A stretch of DNA of 64,000 nucleotides from an uncultured Bacteroides sp. (GCA_900544675.1 UQVZ01000012.1:1-64000), one strand, 5' to 3'; shown: positions 8,565 to 17,096, counted from the first letter of the stretch. Translations and numbers: made by a program. The notes: generated from the sequence alone by a model not told the origin.

Positions 8565-8987
8565 ATGATTACTTATCAGACCGAAGGGGTGGACATGCCC
8601 CACATCAAGAAAAGAGAAACTACGGAATGGGTGAAAGCCGTAGCGGCATCGTATGGAAAAAAGGTAGGAGAAATAGCCTACATCTTCTGTTCCGACGAGA
8701 AAATACTGGAGGTAAACCGCCAGTATCTGCAACACGATTATTACACCGACATCATCACCTTCGATTATACCGAAGGGAACCGCATCTCGGGCGACCTGTT
8801 CATCAGCCTCGACACGGTACGCACCAATGCCGAACAATTCAACGCGCCGTATGACACCGAACTGCATCGGGTCATCATCCACGGCATCCTGCACTTGTGC
8901 GGCATCAACGACAAAGGTCCCGGCGAGCGCGAAATCATGGAAGCCGCCGAAAACAAAGCACTGACCCTGCTGGCGGAAATGGCTTAA
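8565..8987 (+). CDS. ybeY: Endoribonuclease YbeY (16S rRNA maturation)
   Basis: A 140-residue metal-dependent RNase involved in 16S rRNA 3' end processing and ribosome quality control. The ATG at 8565 is chosen because upstream in-frame sequence overlaps the spmAB gene and does not resemble YbeY. The family motif appears as HGILHLCGIND, giving ligands His106 and His110. The usual third His of H-x3-H-x5-H is Asp116 here, followed by Lys117. I believe this variant is common in Bacteroidetes YbeY, but I cannot confirm that from the window. It follows spmAB by 10 bp. Confidence 0.9.
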   Translation: MITYQTEGVDMPHIKKRETTEWVKAVAASYGKKVGEIAYIFCSDEKILEVNRQYLQHDYYTDIITFDYTEGNRISGDLFISLDTVRTNAEQFNAPYDTELHRVIIHGILHLCGINDKGPGEREIMEAAENKALTLLAEMA

Positions 8988-9107
8988 TCAGGCAACGCAC
9001 CTAGCTGCATCAGGCAACGCACTTAGCTGCATCGGGCAACGCACCTAGCTGCATCGGGCAACGCACTTAGCTGCATCCGCGCACGCAACTAAGTGCGTAG
9101 GACGATG
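8988..9107. repeat. 22-bp tandem repeat ending in an inverted copy
   Basis: Four head-to-tail 22-bp units (8988-9009, 9010-9031, 9032-9053, 9054-9075) with consensus TCRGGCAACGCACYTAGCTG plus CA start right after the ybeY stop. Units alternate between CACCTAG and CACTTAG. The segment 9085-9098 is the reverse complement of 9061-9074 with one mismatch, and 9100-9120 resembles further inverted sequence, so the array closes as a hairpin. Downstream to 9242 there is only the mnmG promoter region. Confidence 0.85.
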
Positions 9108-9208
9108 CAAACAGGTGCGCCCCATACCTCTTTATCCGACGACCGGATGATGACACACCCTCTATTCTCTTTTTCATAGATTCCATAGTTTGACATGCCT
9201 TTTTTTCG

Positions 9209-9216
9209 TACTTTTG
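9209..9216 (+). promoter_or_regulatory. Candidate -7 box for mnmG
   Basis: TACTTTTG, an exact TAnnTTTG match, lies 26 bp upstream of the mnmG ATG. A TTTG at 9189-9192 could be a -33 element, but the 16-bp spacing is shorter than usual. Confidence 0.55.
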
Positions 9217-9242
9217 CAACAGATATTTAAAAAGAGAAACGA

Positions 9243-11114
9243 ATGGATTTTAAGTACGACGTGATTGTAATCGGAGCGGGACATGCCGGGTGTGAAGCCG
9301 CGGCGGCTTCAGCCAACTTGGGTTCGAATACCTGTCTCATTACAATGGATATGAACAAAATCGGGCAGATGAGTTGCAACCCGGCGGTGGGTGGCATAGC
9401 CAAAGGACAAATCGTAAGGGAAATCGACGCGCTGGGCGGATACATGGGTATCGTGACCGACCGCACTGCTATCCAGTTCCGCATGCTGAACCGCTCGAAG
9501 GGACCGGCCATGTGGAGCCCACGTGCCCAATGCGACCGTGCCAAATTTATAGTAACCTGGCGCGAGATATTGGAAAACATCCCCAACCTGCATATCTGGC
9601 AAGACACGGTAGAAGAACTCTTAGTGGAAGACGGAGAAGTAAAAGGAGTCGTCACTTGCTGGGGCGTCACCTTCCACGCACGGTGTGTCATCCTCACCGC
9701 AGGCACTTTCCTGAACGGACTGATGCACATCGGTCACAAGATGCTGGCAGGCGGACGTTGTGCCGAACCGGCATCGTATCACCTGACCGAATCCATTACC
9801 CGCCACGGCATTACCGCCGGACGGATGAAGACAGGCACCCCCGTCCGCATCGACGCACGAAGTGTAGACTTCTCGTTGATGGAGACACAGGACGGAGAAA
9901 ACGATTTCCACCGCTTCTCGTTCATCAGCGAACCGCGCCGCCTGAAGCAATTGCAATGCTGGACATGCTATACCAACGAGGAAGTGCACGCCGTATTGCG
10001 TAGCGGTCTTGCCGACTCCCCCCTCTACAACGGACAAATCCAGAGCATCGGCCCGCGCTATTGCCCCAGCATCGAAACCAAAATCGTGACCTTCCCCGAC
10101 AAGCCGCAACACCAGTTATTCCTGGAACCGGAAGGCGAGACAACCAATGAACTTTACCTGAACGGCTTTTCATCTTCGCTCCCGATGGAGATTCAGTTTG
10201 CCGCCCTGCGTAAGATTCCGTGCTTCCGCGATGTAGTTGCCTACCGTCCGGGATACGCCATCGAATACGATTACTTCGACCCTACCCAACTCAAGCATAC
10301 CTTGGAATCGAAGGTTATTAAGAACCTGTTCTTCGCCGGACAGGTAAACGGTACCACCGGATACGAAGAGGCAGGCGGGCAAGGACTCATCGCCGGCATC
10401 AACGCACACTTGAATTGTGCCGGAGGCGAACCTTTCGTATTGGGACGGGACGAAGCTTACATCGGTGTGCTGATTGACGACCTCGTGACCAAAGGCGTGG
10501 ACGAACCTTACCGCATGTTCACTTCGCGTGCCGAATACCGTATCCTGCTCCGCCAGGATGATGCCGACATGCGCCTGACCGAACGCGCTTACCGACTCGG
10601 ACTTGCCACGCGCCAACGCTACGACATGCTCTGCCGCAAGCGTGAGATGATACAACATCTGGTAACGTTTGCCAAGAACTTCTCCATCAAAGCCGATAAA
10701 ATCAACGACACCTTGGAAAGTCTGGGCACGGCGAAGCTGACCCACGGATGCAAGTTGATAGACCTGCTGAGCCGTCCGCAAATCACCATCGAGAACATCG
10801 CGCCCCATATCCCCGCCTTCCAAGCCGAGCTGGACAAGGTGACCGACCGGAAAGAAGAAACCATCGAAGCGGCAGAGGTGCTGGTGAAATACCAAGGATA
10901 CATCGACCGCGAACGGATGATAGCCGACAAGATACATCGGCTGGAGAGCATCAAGATAAAAGGCAAGTTCGACTATGCCAACTTGAATTCCCTCTCGACC
11001 GAAGCACGCCAGAAGCTGATAAAGATAGACCCCGAGACCCTGGCACAAGCAAGCCGCATCCCGGGCATATCCCCCAGCGACGTCAACGTGCTCCTCGTCC
11101 TGCTGGGCAGGTAA
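9243..11114 (+). CDS. mnmG: tRNA uridine-5-carboxymethylaminomethyl modification enzyme MnmG
   Basis: A 623-residue FAD enzyme that works with MnmE to place carboxymethylaminomethyl on the wobble uridine of several tRNAs. The FAD-binding Rossmann motif VIVIGAGHAGCEAA lies at residues 8-21, and the conserved CNPAVGGIAKGQ follows at about 45-56. The middle contains the GQVNGTTGYEEAGGQG FAD-contacting segment; the helical C-terminal domain, residues about 550-623, includes the IPGISPSDVNVLL end. Length is normal. It has its own promoter and is followed by a parS-like palindrome and apt. Confidence 0.97.
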   Translation: MDFKYDVIVIGAGHAGCEAAAASANLGSNTCLITMDMNKIGQMSCNPAVGGIAKGQIVREIDALGGYMGIVTDRTAIQFRMLNRSKGPAMWSPRAQCDRAKFIVTWREILENIPNLHIWQDTVEELLVEDGEVKGVVTCWGVTFHARCVILTAGTFLNGLMHIGHKMLAGGRCAEPASYHLTESITRHGITAGRMKTGTPVRIDARSVDFSLMETQDGENDFHRFSFISEPRRLKQLQCWTCYTNEEVHAVLRSGLADSPLYNGQIQSIGPRYCPSIETKIVTFPDKPQHQLFLEPEGETTNELYLNGFSSSLPMEIQFAALRKIPCFRDVVAYRPGYAIEYDYFDPTQLKHTLESKVIKNLFFAGQVNGTTGYEEAGGQGLIAGINAHLNCAGGEPFVLGRDEAYIGVLIDDLVTKGVDEPYRMFTSRAEYRILLRQDDADMRLTERAYRLGLATRQRYDMLCRKREMIQHLVTFAKNFSIKADKINDTLESLGTAKLTHGCKLIDLLSRPQITIENIAPHIPAFQAELDKVTDRKEETIEAAEVLVKYQGYIDRERMIADKIHRLESIKIKGKFDYANLNSLSTEARQKLIKIDPETLAQASRIPGISPSDVNVLLVLLGR

Positions 11115-11122
11115 AAGCCCGA

Positions 11123-11138
11123 TGTTTCACGTGAAACA
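11123..11138. other. Perfect parS centromere-like site
   Basis: The 16-bp palindrome TGTTTCACGTGAAACA is identical to the consensus parS site bound by chromosomal ParB (Spo0J). It lies 8 bp after the mnmG stop and 33 bp before apt. In many bacteria parS sites cluster near oriC and close to gidA/mnmG. No parA, parB, dnaA or second copy of the palindrome was noticed here. The exact match and intergenic position make a chance occurrence unlikely, but binding is inferred. Confidence 0.85.
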
Positions 11139-11171
11139 ACAAGTTTAAAGAACAATCATAAAATACTGGAT

Positions 11172-11696
11172 ATGAACAAAGAAACATTAAGAAAGAACTT
11201 GAGAGAAATCCCTGATTTCCCTAAGCCGGGAATCTTGTTCTACGACGTGACCACCGTCTTCAAAAATCCCGAATGCCTGCAAGGGCTTATCGACGAGCTG
11301 TACGACATGTACAAGGATAAAGGCATTACCAAAGTGGTAGGCATCGAGTCGAGAGGCTTCATCCTAGGAGGCGCTCTAGCTGCCCGCCTGGGTGCCGGAT
11401 TCGTAATGGCACGCAAACCGGGCAAACTTCCCGCCGAAGTATTGGAAGAAACATACGCCAAAGAATACGGCACCGACACCATCCAAATCCATCGGGACGC
11501 CATCGACGAGAACGATGTCGTTCTTCTGCACGATGACTTGCTTGCGACAGGCGGCACCATGGCGGCTACCCACAGGTTGGTCAAGAAGTGCGGTGCCAAG
11601 CAATCGTACATCAACTTCGTCATCGAGCTGAAAGCACTGAACGGACGCAAGGCTTTCCCCGATGATGTGGAAGTCACTACCCTTTTGAAATTGTAA
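11172..11696 (+). CDS. apt: Adenine phosphoribosyltransferase
   Basis: A 174-residue purine salvage enzyme forming AMP from adenine and PRPP in the cytoplasm. It has the N-terminal IPDFPKPGILFYDVTT signature, the GIESRGFILG segment near residue 60 and the PRPP-binding loop VLLHDDLLATGGTM at about residues 117-130. Length is that of the family. It starts 57 bp after mnmG, across the parS-like site, and is followed by a repeat array and uvrC. Confidence 0.96.
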   Translation: MNKETLRKNLREIPDFPKPGILFYDVTTVFKNPECLQGLIDELYDMYKDKGITKVVGIESRGFILGGALAARLGAGFVMARKPGKLPAEVLEETYAKEYGTDTIQIHRDAIDENDVVLLHDDLLATGGTMAATHRLVKKCGAKQSYINFVIELKALNGRKAFPDDVEVTTLLKL

Positions 11697-11880
11697 TGCA
11701 GTTGACAAGGTAACAAGTTGACAAGGTTTCAGTTGACAAGGTTTCAGTTGACAAGGTTTCAGTTGACGAGTGGACGAGAAGACAAGTTAACGAGGCTTTT
11801 AAATACAGTACTATTCAGAGCCTTGTTACCTTGTCAACTCGTCAACTTGTTACCTTGTCTCCTTGTCAACTTAAAAAGAG
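11697..11880. repeat. Self-complementary array of AGTTGACAAGG-type oligomers
   Basis: The apt-uvrC spacer begins with tandem AGTTGACAAGGTTTC units (three near-perfect 15-bp copies at about 11713-11765, plus variants). After a short centre (about 11795-11820) it ends with complementary units (CCTTGTCAACTCGTCAACTTG and variants, about 11821-11872). The halves can form a long hairpin of roughly 60 bp per arm. No gene seen; the uvrC frame stays open into it, which is why a longer uvrC start should not be used. Confidence 0.75.
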
Positions 11881-11884
11881 CAAT

Positions 11885-13705
11885 ATGGAAGAACTGAAGA
11901 CAAACGAATATTTACGGGGCATCGTGCTCAACCTTCCTACCAGCCCGGGCATCTACCAATACCTGAACGCGGAAGGGACCATCATTTATGTAGGAAAGGC
12001 AAAGAACCTGAAGCGACGCGTTTACTCGTATTTCTCGAAAGACCATCACTCGGCAAAGACCCGTATCCTGGTAAGCAAGATAGCCGATATCCGCTACATC
12101 GTGGTGAACACCGAAGAGGACGCGCTCTTGCTCGAAAACAACCTCATCAAGAAATACAAGCCCCGCTACAACGTGTTGCTGAAAGACGACAAAAGCTATC
12201 CGTCCATCTGCGTAAGCAATGAATATTTCCCGCGAGTGTTCAAGACCCGTAAAATCGTTCGTGACGGTTCTACTTATTTCGGTCCTTACACCCACTTCCC
12301 ATCCATGCAGGCGATGCTCGACCTCATCAAGAAACTCTATCCGCTCCGCACCTGCCGCCTGGCACTTACGCCTGAAAACATTCAGGCAAACAAGTTCCGC
12401 GTGTGTCTGGAATACCACATCAAGAATTGCAAAGGTCCGTGCATAGGAGCTCAGTCGCATGAGGAATACATGGAAAACATCGCTTCCATCAAAGAATTGT
12501 TGAAGGGGAACACACAAAAGATAAGCCAGGGAATGATGGCGGAGATGATGAAGCTTGCGGGCGAGATGCGTTTCGAAGAAGCGCAACTCATCAAAGAAAA
12601 GTACGAGCTTATCGAGAACTACCGTTCGAAGAGCGAAGTGGTCAGCTCCGTCCTGCACAACATCGATGTCTTTTCAATTGAAGACGACGAGCAATCAGCT
12701 TATATCAACTACCTGCACATCACCAACGGATGCATCAACCAGGCATTTACTTTCGAGTATAAAAAGCGGCTGGAAGAAAGCAAAGAAGAGTTGCTGGAGA
12801 TGGGCATCGTGGAGATGCGCGAGCGCTACAAAAGCCAATCGAAAGAAATCATCGTTCCCTTCGAGCTGGAGCTGGAAATGGAAGGTGTGACGTTTACCAT
12901 TCCGCAACGGGGCGACAAGAAACACCTGCTGGAGCTTTCCATCCTCAATGTGAAACAATACAAGGTGGACCGCCTGAAACAAGCCGAAAAGCTGAATCCG
13001 GAGCAACGGAGCGTACGTCTGTTGAAAGAAATCCAAGAGCAACTGCACATGGACAAAATGCCCCTGCATATCGAATGTTTCGATAACTCGAACATCCAGG
13101 GCTCGGATGCCGTAGCCGCCTGCGTGGTGTTCAAGAAAGCCCGTCCCAGCAAGAAAGACTACCGCAAATACAACATCAAGACGGTGGTGGGACCGGACGA
13201 TTACGCCTCGATGCAAGAAGTAGTCCGTCGGCGATACACACGCATTCTGGAAGAACAGGGAGAGATGCCTGACCTGATTCTGACCGATGGCGGCAAGGGG
13301 CAAATGGAAGTGGTACGCCAGGTCATCGAAGACGAATTGCACCTGCACATCCCGATAGCGGGACTTGCCAAAGACAACCGTCACCGCACCTCGGAAATCC
13401 TCTTCGGATTCCCGCCGATGAACATCGGGCTGAAGCAAGGAACTCCCCTCTTTCACCTATTGGAAAACATCCAGGACGAAGTGCACCGCTTTGCCATCAC
13501 CTTCCATCGCGACAAGCGAAGCAAACGGCAGATAGCCTCGGCACTGGACAACATCAAAGGCATCGGCGAGAAACGGAAGACCGACTTGCTGAAGAAGTTC
13601 AAGAGCGTGGCACGCATCAAGAAAGCCTCGCAGGAAGAGCTTGCCGAAGTGGTGGGAGAAGCCGTGGCTAAAAGCATCAAGGAAGCATTAAACGATACGC
13701 CTTAA
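11885..13705 (+). CDS. uvrC: Excinuclease ABC subunit C
   Basis: A 606-residue nuclease that makes both incisions in nucleotide excision repair. The N-terminal GIY-YIG domain has PGIYQY at 21-26 and the IIYVGKAKNLKRRV segment soon after. A UVR motif lies near residue 210 (RFEEAQLIKEKYELI). The RNase H-like endonuclease domain includes ECFDNSNIQGSDAVA and LILTDGGKGQ. The C-terminal helix-hairpin-helix pair has IKGIGEKRKTDLL. The ATG at 11885 is preferred over an in-frame ATG at 11831, because the upstream 18 codons lie within the repeat array. Confidence 0.96.
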   Translation: MEELKTNEYLRGIVLNLPTSPGIYQYLNAEGTIIYVGKAKNLKRRVYSYFSKDHHSAKTRILVSKIADIRYIVVNTEEDALLLENNLIKKYKPRYNVLLKDDKSYPSICVSNEYFPRVFKTRKIVRDGSTYFGPYTHFPSMQAMLDLIKKLYPLRTCRLALTPENIQANKFRVCLEYHIKNCKGPCIGAQSHEEYMENIASIKELLKGNTQKISQGMMAEMMKLAGEMRFEEAQLIKEKYELIENYRSKSEVVSSVLHNIDVFSIEDDEQSAYINYLHITNGCINQAFTFEYKKRLEESKEELLEMGIVEMRERYKSQSKEIIVPFELELEMEGVTFTIPQRGDKKHLLELSILNVKQYKVDRLKQAEKLNPEQRSVRLLKEIQEQLHMDKMPLHIECFDNSNIQGSDAVAACVVFKKARPSKKDYRKYNIKTVVGPDDYASMQEVVRRRYTRILEEQGEMPDLILTDGGKGQMEVVRQVIEDELHLHIPIAGLAKDNRHRTSEILFGFPPMNIGLKQGTPLFHLLENIQDEVHRFAITFHRDKRSKRQIASALDNIKGIGEKRKTDLLKKFKSVARIKKASQEELAEVVGEAVAKSIKEALNDTP

Positions 13706-13719
13706 TCTTGTTGCCCAAA

Positions 13720-15060
13720 CTATCTAACGGACAAAACAATCCGCCTATATGCAGTCAACCGGGGACAGCCTGTATCCGTAACTTCCAAGATAAGATGAAT
13801 CGTTCTCCCTGAAGCATCTTCAGGCACGACCATACGACATACAGGTCCCGAATTATTTTCTACTACAACTTTTCCTTTGTAGGTACTTGGTTCTTCATAA
13901 ACAGACCAATTGTAAGTCAAGCTATCCCCGTCTACGTCGGACGAAGCAGATGCGTCAAAGCACAAAGACGCCCCCACTAAGGCATCCATATAGAGACATT
14001 GAATGGTTGCATCTCCATTTACAATTGCTTTCGGATGATGATTGGCATCCTCAAAACGGTCTGTAGCTGTCCATTGCATCCGTGCAGCAAAATCATTCCA
14101 TATCTGTTGGCGCCATCTATTAATACTTCCAACACCTTCGGATGTGCTGGCATACATGCCATAGGGGTCATATCGGGTTTCATCTTTTCCGCTCCTTTCA
14201 ATGAAATCCATTCCCCGTATACCATTCTTCTTCTCTTTGTCAAAACGTCCGCCCCAGCCGCCATAACTCAGGCTATCGGGGACATTCAAGCCATTGACAT
14301 ATAGATAAAGGAAAGAAGGGCTATCACCTTCTGTTGCCCAAATCCTATTCGGATAATGCTTCCCTAAAGGTTCCCACGATTGGACATGCGCCTTTGTCCA
14401 TTCATCGGAGGGTGCCCATCCATACACTTCTTTATTGCGAATATACACGATTTGAGGGAAATTACGGGCAATCCAAGCTCCTGCATCGTCCTGTCCTAAT
14501 ACATCATAAATACGGATTTTGTTTACAAACTTATCAAAAGCCTCATTGCTTCGAGTATGTTTTACCTTCCATATTGCTTGTGCAATGGTATTCACTCCAC
14601 CCCATGCCGCAATCCATACCGGACGTTCGTCCTCTTCCTTATCAACCGAAGCAATAATTAATTCCGACCCTGGAGAATCTTTGCCTTCTCCTACTCCATC
14701 CATATTCGAAACCTTTTGTCCTCGTTTGACAATCGAACGCAAATAATCTAAATCAGGATAACCTTCCGCATGTTTTTTCAATCGGGGTAAGACCTCGCCA
14801 ACATATTCCACGACTTTCCGGATACTGTCTGCCTTATCCGGGTCGGTCATCCAAACTTGCGAGCTAATCAATCCTTCCAAATCAAACACATTCGAACATA
14901 CCAGCAAATGAATCATCGATTGTGTATCATCGGGGTCAGTTCCTCCCAAATCAGTAGTAACTATCAACCTGTTTTTTTCTTCAGGAACAAACGAACGGGC
15001 CAGGCTGCCTTGAACGGTCAACGATATACAAGCCCCCATTAACAAATACTTAATACGCAT
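13720..15060 (-). CDS. Secreted Sde182-like protein (DUF1593, nucleoside hydrolase-like domain)
   Basis: A 446-residue exported protein with a signal peptide (about residues 1-22). The nucleoside-hydrolase-like domain (about 30-330) contains the Asp-rich TTDLGGTDPDD motif (Asp37, Asp42, Asp44, Asp45), which in the related hydrolases binds calcium. A C-terminal beta-sandwich of about 90 residues (DASASSDVDGDSLTYNW) resembles a PKD/Sde182 C-terminal domain. Some family members are called cellulose-binding, but the substrate is not established. It converges on uvrC with only 14 bp between. Upstream there are two near-identical 18-bp direct repeats (15127-15167) and a -7 box. Confidence 0.85.
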   Translation of the reverse strand: MRIKYLLMGACISLTVQGSLARSFVPEEKNRLIVTTDLGGTDPDDTQSMIHLLVCSNVFDLEGLISSQVWMTDPDKADSIRKVVEYVGEVLPRLKKHAEGYPDLDYLRSIVKRGQKVSNMDGVGEGKDSPGSELIIASVDKEEDERPVWIAAWGGVNTIAQAIWKVKHTRSNEAFDKFVNKIRIYDVLGQDDAGAWIARNFPQIVYIRNKEVYGWAPSDEWTKAHVQSWEPLGKHYPNRIWATEGDSPSFLYLYVNGLNVPDSLSYGGWGGRFDKEKKNGIRGMDFIERSGKDETRYDPYGMYASTSEGVGSINRWRQQIWNDFAARMQWTATDRFEDANHHPKAIVNGDATIQCLYMDALVGASLCFDASASSDVDGDSLTYNWSVYEEPSTYKGKVVVENNSGPVCRMVVPEDASGRTIHLILEVTDTGCPRLTAYRRIVLSVR

Positions 15061-15126
15061 AACTAAAATTGGATAAACAAGAATGTCCGCATAATTACAG
15101 GAAGAATCGTTCCGCCCTTAAATGAA

Positions 15127-15167
15127 AAAGTAATATATACTGCCCGGGCAAAGTAAGATATACTGCC
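15127..15167 (-). promoter_or_regulatory. Two 18-bp direct repeats upstream of the Sde182-like gene
   Basis: On the minus strand the motif GGCAGTATATMTTACTTT occurs twice, at 15150-15167 and 15127-15144, with 17 of 18 bases identical and a 23-bp period, about two helical turns. This is the form expected for a dimeric activator site on one face of DNA. The repeats are 67-107 bp upstream of the gene's ATG. The regulator is unknown. Confidence 0.6.
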
Positions 15168-15246
15168 TGAACAAACGGAATACGACCGGAAGATTAGGGA
15201 CAATTCTTTTTAGTAAAACACAAATGAAAACTTCACTCTATATAGG

Positions 15247-15254
15247 CAAAGATA
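15247..15254 (-). promoter_or_regulatory. Candidate leftward -7 box
   Basis: The minus strand reads TATCTTTG, matching TAnnTTTG, 187 bp upstream of the Sde182-like ATG. If used, the direct repeats at 15127-15167 would lie in the leader; a promoter nearer the gene is possible. Confidence 0.35.
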
Positions 15255-15296
15255 CGACTTTTTTCAATCTTACACTTTTTTTCGGAAGAGAATAAT

Positions 15297-15304
15297 TATC
15301 TTTG
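15297..15304 (+). promoter_or_regulatory. Candidate -7 box for dtd-mazG-deoC
   Basis: TATCTTTG fits TAnnTTTG and ends 17 bp before the dtd ATG. It is oriented toward the three-gene plus-strand group. Confidence 0.55.
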
Positions 15305-15321
15305 CGAAAACTAACAAAGAA

Positions 15322-15774
15322 ATGAGAACAGTAATCCAACGAGTGAGCCACGCTTCCGTCACGATTGACGGTGTATGCAAATCGGCGATTCAAACAGGCT
15401 TCCTGGTTCTGCTGGGAATCGAAGAAGCCGATACGCAAGAAGACGCGGACTGGCTCTGCAAGAAGATAGTCAACCTGCGCGTTTTCGACGATGAAAACGG
15501 TGTGATGAACAAATCCATTCTGGAAACAGGAGGAGATATTCTGGTCATAAGCCAATTCACTTTGATGGCTTCGACCAAGAAAGGCAACCGCCCTTCGTAT
15601 ATCCGCGCAGCCAAACACGAGACTGCCATCCCCCTTTACGAATACTTCTGCAACGAGCTGAGCATCGCGCTGGGCAAAGAGGTAGGGACCGGCGAATTCG
15701 GTGCGGACATGAAGGTGGAACTGCTGAACAACGGACCGGTCACCATCTGCATGGATACCAAAAACAAAGAGTGA
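15322..15774 (+). CDS. dtd: D-aminoacyl-tRNA deacylase
   Basis: A 150-residue proofreading enzyme that hydrolyses D-aminoacyl-tRNA (and mischarged Gly-tRNA) in the cytoplasm. The two family signatures are present: SQFTLMAST at about residues 77-85 and the Gly-cisPro motif NNGPVTI near residue 137, which excludes L-amino acids from the site. Length is standard. It is the first of three close plus-strand genes; the MazG-like gene begins 29 bp later. Confidence 0.96.
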   Translation: MRTVIQRVSHASVTIDGVCKSAIQTGFLVLLGIEEADTQEDADWLCKKIVNLRVFDDENGVMNKSILETGGDILVISQFTLMASTKKGNRPSYIRAAKHETAIPLYEYFCNELSIALGKEVGTGEFGADMKVELLNNGPVTICMDTKNKE

Positions 15775-15803
15775 ATAAACATAGTATAAAGGAGTAAAAC
15801 ACC

Positions 15804-16133
15804 ATGACCCTCGAAGAAGCACAAAAGACAGTAGACAACTGGATAAAGACCTACGGAGTAAGGTATTTCAGCGAGCTGACCAATATGGCGGTGCTGACCG
15901 AAGAAGTAGGCGAACTGGCACGCATCATGGCACGTACGTATGGCGACCAGTCGTTCAAGGAAGGCGAGAAGCACGATTTAGGCGATGAGATGGCAGATGT
16001 GCTCTGGGTGCTGCTCTGCCTTGCCAACCAGACGGGAGTCAACCTGACCGAAGCCTTCCGGAAAAATCTGGAGAAGAAAACCTCCCGTGACAAAGAAAGA
16101 CATCAAAACAATCCTAAACTGAAAACGATATGA
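15804..16133 (+). CDS. MazG-like nucleotide pyrophosphohydrolase
   Basis: A 109-residue all-alpha NTP pyrophosphohydrolase-like protein. The metal-binding helices are visible as LTEEVGELAR (about residues 31-40) and DLGDEMADVLWVL (about 58-70), the ExxE...ExxD pattern of MazG/dUTPase-type enzymes. It would hydrolyse a (d)NTP to the monophosphate; the substrate cannot be told from sequence. Its stop overlaps the deoC start (ATGA at 16130-16133), indicating translational coupling within dtd-mazG-deoC. Confidence 0.88.
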   Translation: MTLEEAQKTVDNWIKTYGVRYFSELTNMAVLTEEVGELARIMARTYGDQSFKEGEKHDLGDEMADVLWVLLCLANQTGVNLTEAFRKNLEKKTSRDKERHQNNPKLKTI

Positions 16134-17086
16134 GCAACCACGAAGAATTTGAAAGCGAACTCTTCCAAGATATGGAAAGGGAAGACAAGGAACGTCTGAA
16201 CCAGCCCAGCAAATACGAAATGGCACTGGGGAAATACAACACGGCACTGAAAGACGAGGATATTGCAGCCAAGACCGCACATATCATTGAGAAATATGCA
16301 GGCGAAAATGATACGCCCGAAGTGAAGAAATTCCTCTTCAACTGCATCGACCTCACCACCCTGAAATGTACGGACAGCGAAACCAGCGTCATGCAATTCA
16401 CCGAGCGTGTCAATGCATTCGATGATGAGCATCCCGACCTGAAGAACGTAGCCGCTATCTGCGTCTATCCCAATATGGCGGAAATCGTACACGACACCTT
16501 AGAGGCAGACCGCGTAAAGATAGCCTGCGTATCGGGAGGATTCCCCTCCTCGCAGACCTTTACCGAAGTGAAAATAGCCGAAACGGCTATGGCGCTTCAT
16601 GCCGGTGCCGATGAAATAGACATCGTTATTCCGGTCGGGAAATTCCTGAGCGGAGATTACGAAGGCATGTGCGACGAGATACAAGAGCTGAAAGAGGTTT
16701 GCGGCGACAAGCATCTGAAAGTAATCCTGGAAACAGGCGCGCTCGGTTCTGCCGAGAACATCAAGAAAGCCTCTATCCTCGCCATGTATTCGGGAGCCGA
16801 TTTCATCAAGACTTCCACGGGCAAGGAGAAACCTGCTGCCACGCCCGAATCCGCTTTCGTGATGTGCCAGGCCATCAAGGAATATTTCCTGGAAACAGGA
16901 CGCAAAATAGGCTTCAAGCCCGCCGGCGGCATCAATACCGTTCATGACGCCGTGGTATATTACACTATCGTAAAGGAAGTGTTAGGCAAAGAATGGCTTA
17001 CCAACGAATTGTTCCGTCTCGGGACCAGCCGCCTTGCCAACCTGCTCCTCTCCGATATTTTAGGCGAAGAAACCAAATTCTTCTAA
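16130..17086 (+). CDS. deoC: Deoxyribose-phosphate aldolase
   Basis: A 318-residue class I aldolase that splits 2-deoxyribose-5-phosphate into glyceraldehyde-3-phosphate and acetaldehyde in deoxynucleoside catabolism. The Schiff-base lysine lies in DFIKTSTGK and the second active-site lysine in GFKPAGGI. An N-terminal extension of roughly 60-70 residues precedes the barrel, making it longer than short bacterial DeoC (about 220-260). The ATG overlaps the MazG-like stop by four bases. It is followed by a strong hairpin. Confidence 0.95.
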   Translation: MSNHEEFESELFQDMEREDKERLNQPSKYEMALGKYNTALKDEDIAAKTAHIIEKYAGENDTPEVKKFLFNCIDLTTLKCTDSETSVMQFTERVNAFDDEHPDLKNVAAICVYPNMAEIVHDTLEADRVKIACVSGGFPSSQTFTEVKIAETAMALHAGADEIDIVIPVGKFLSGDYEGMCDEIQELKEVCGDKHLKVILETGALGSAENIKKASILAMYSGADFIKTSTGKEKPAATPESAFVMCQAIKEYFLETGRKIGFKPAGGINTVHDAVVYYTIVKEVLGKEWLTNELFRLGTSRLANLLLSDILGEETKFF

Positions 17087-17096
17087 CTATCTTTCT

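Noticed and set aside
8988..9107. Could be a CRISPR array
   Set aside because: The 22-bp units are directly abutting with no unique spacers and there are no cas genes.
11831..11884. Upstream start for uvrC
   Set aside because: The added residues come from the repeat array and are not UvrC-like.
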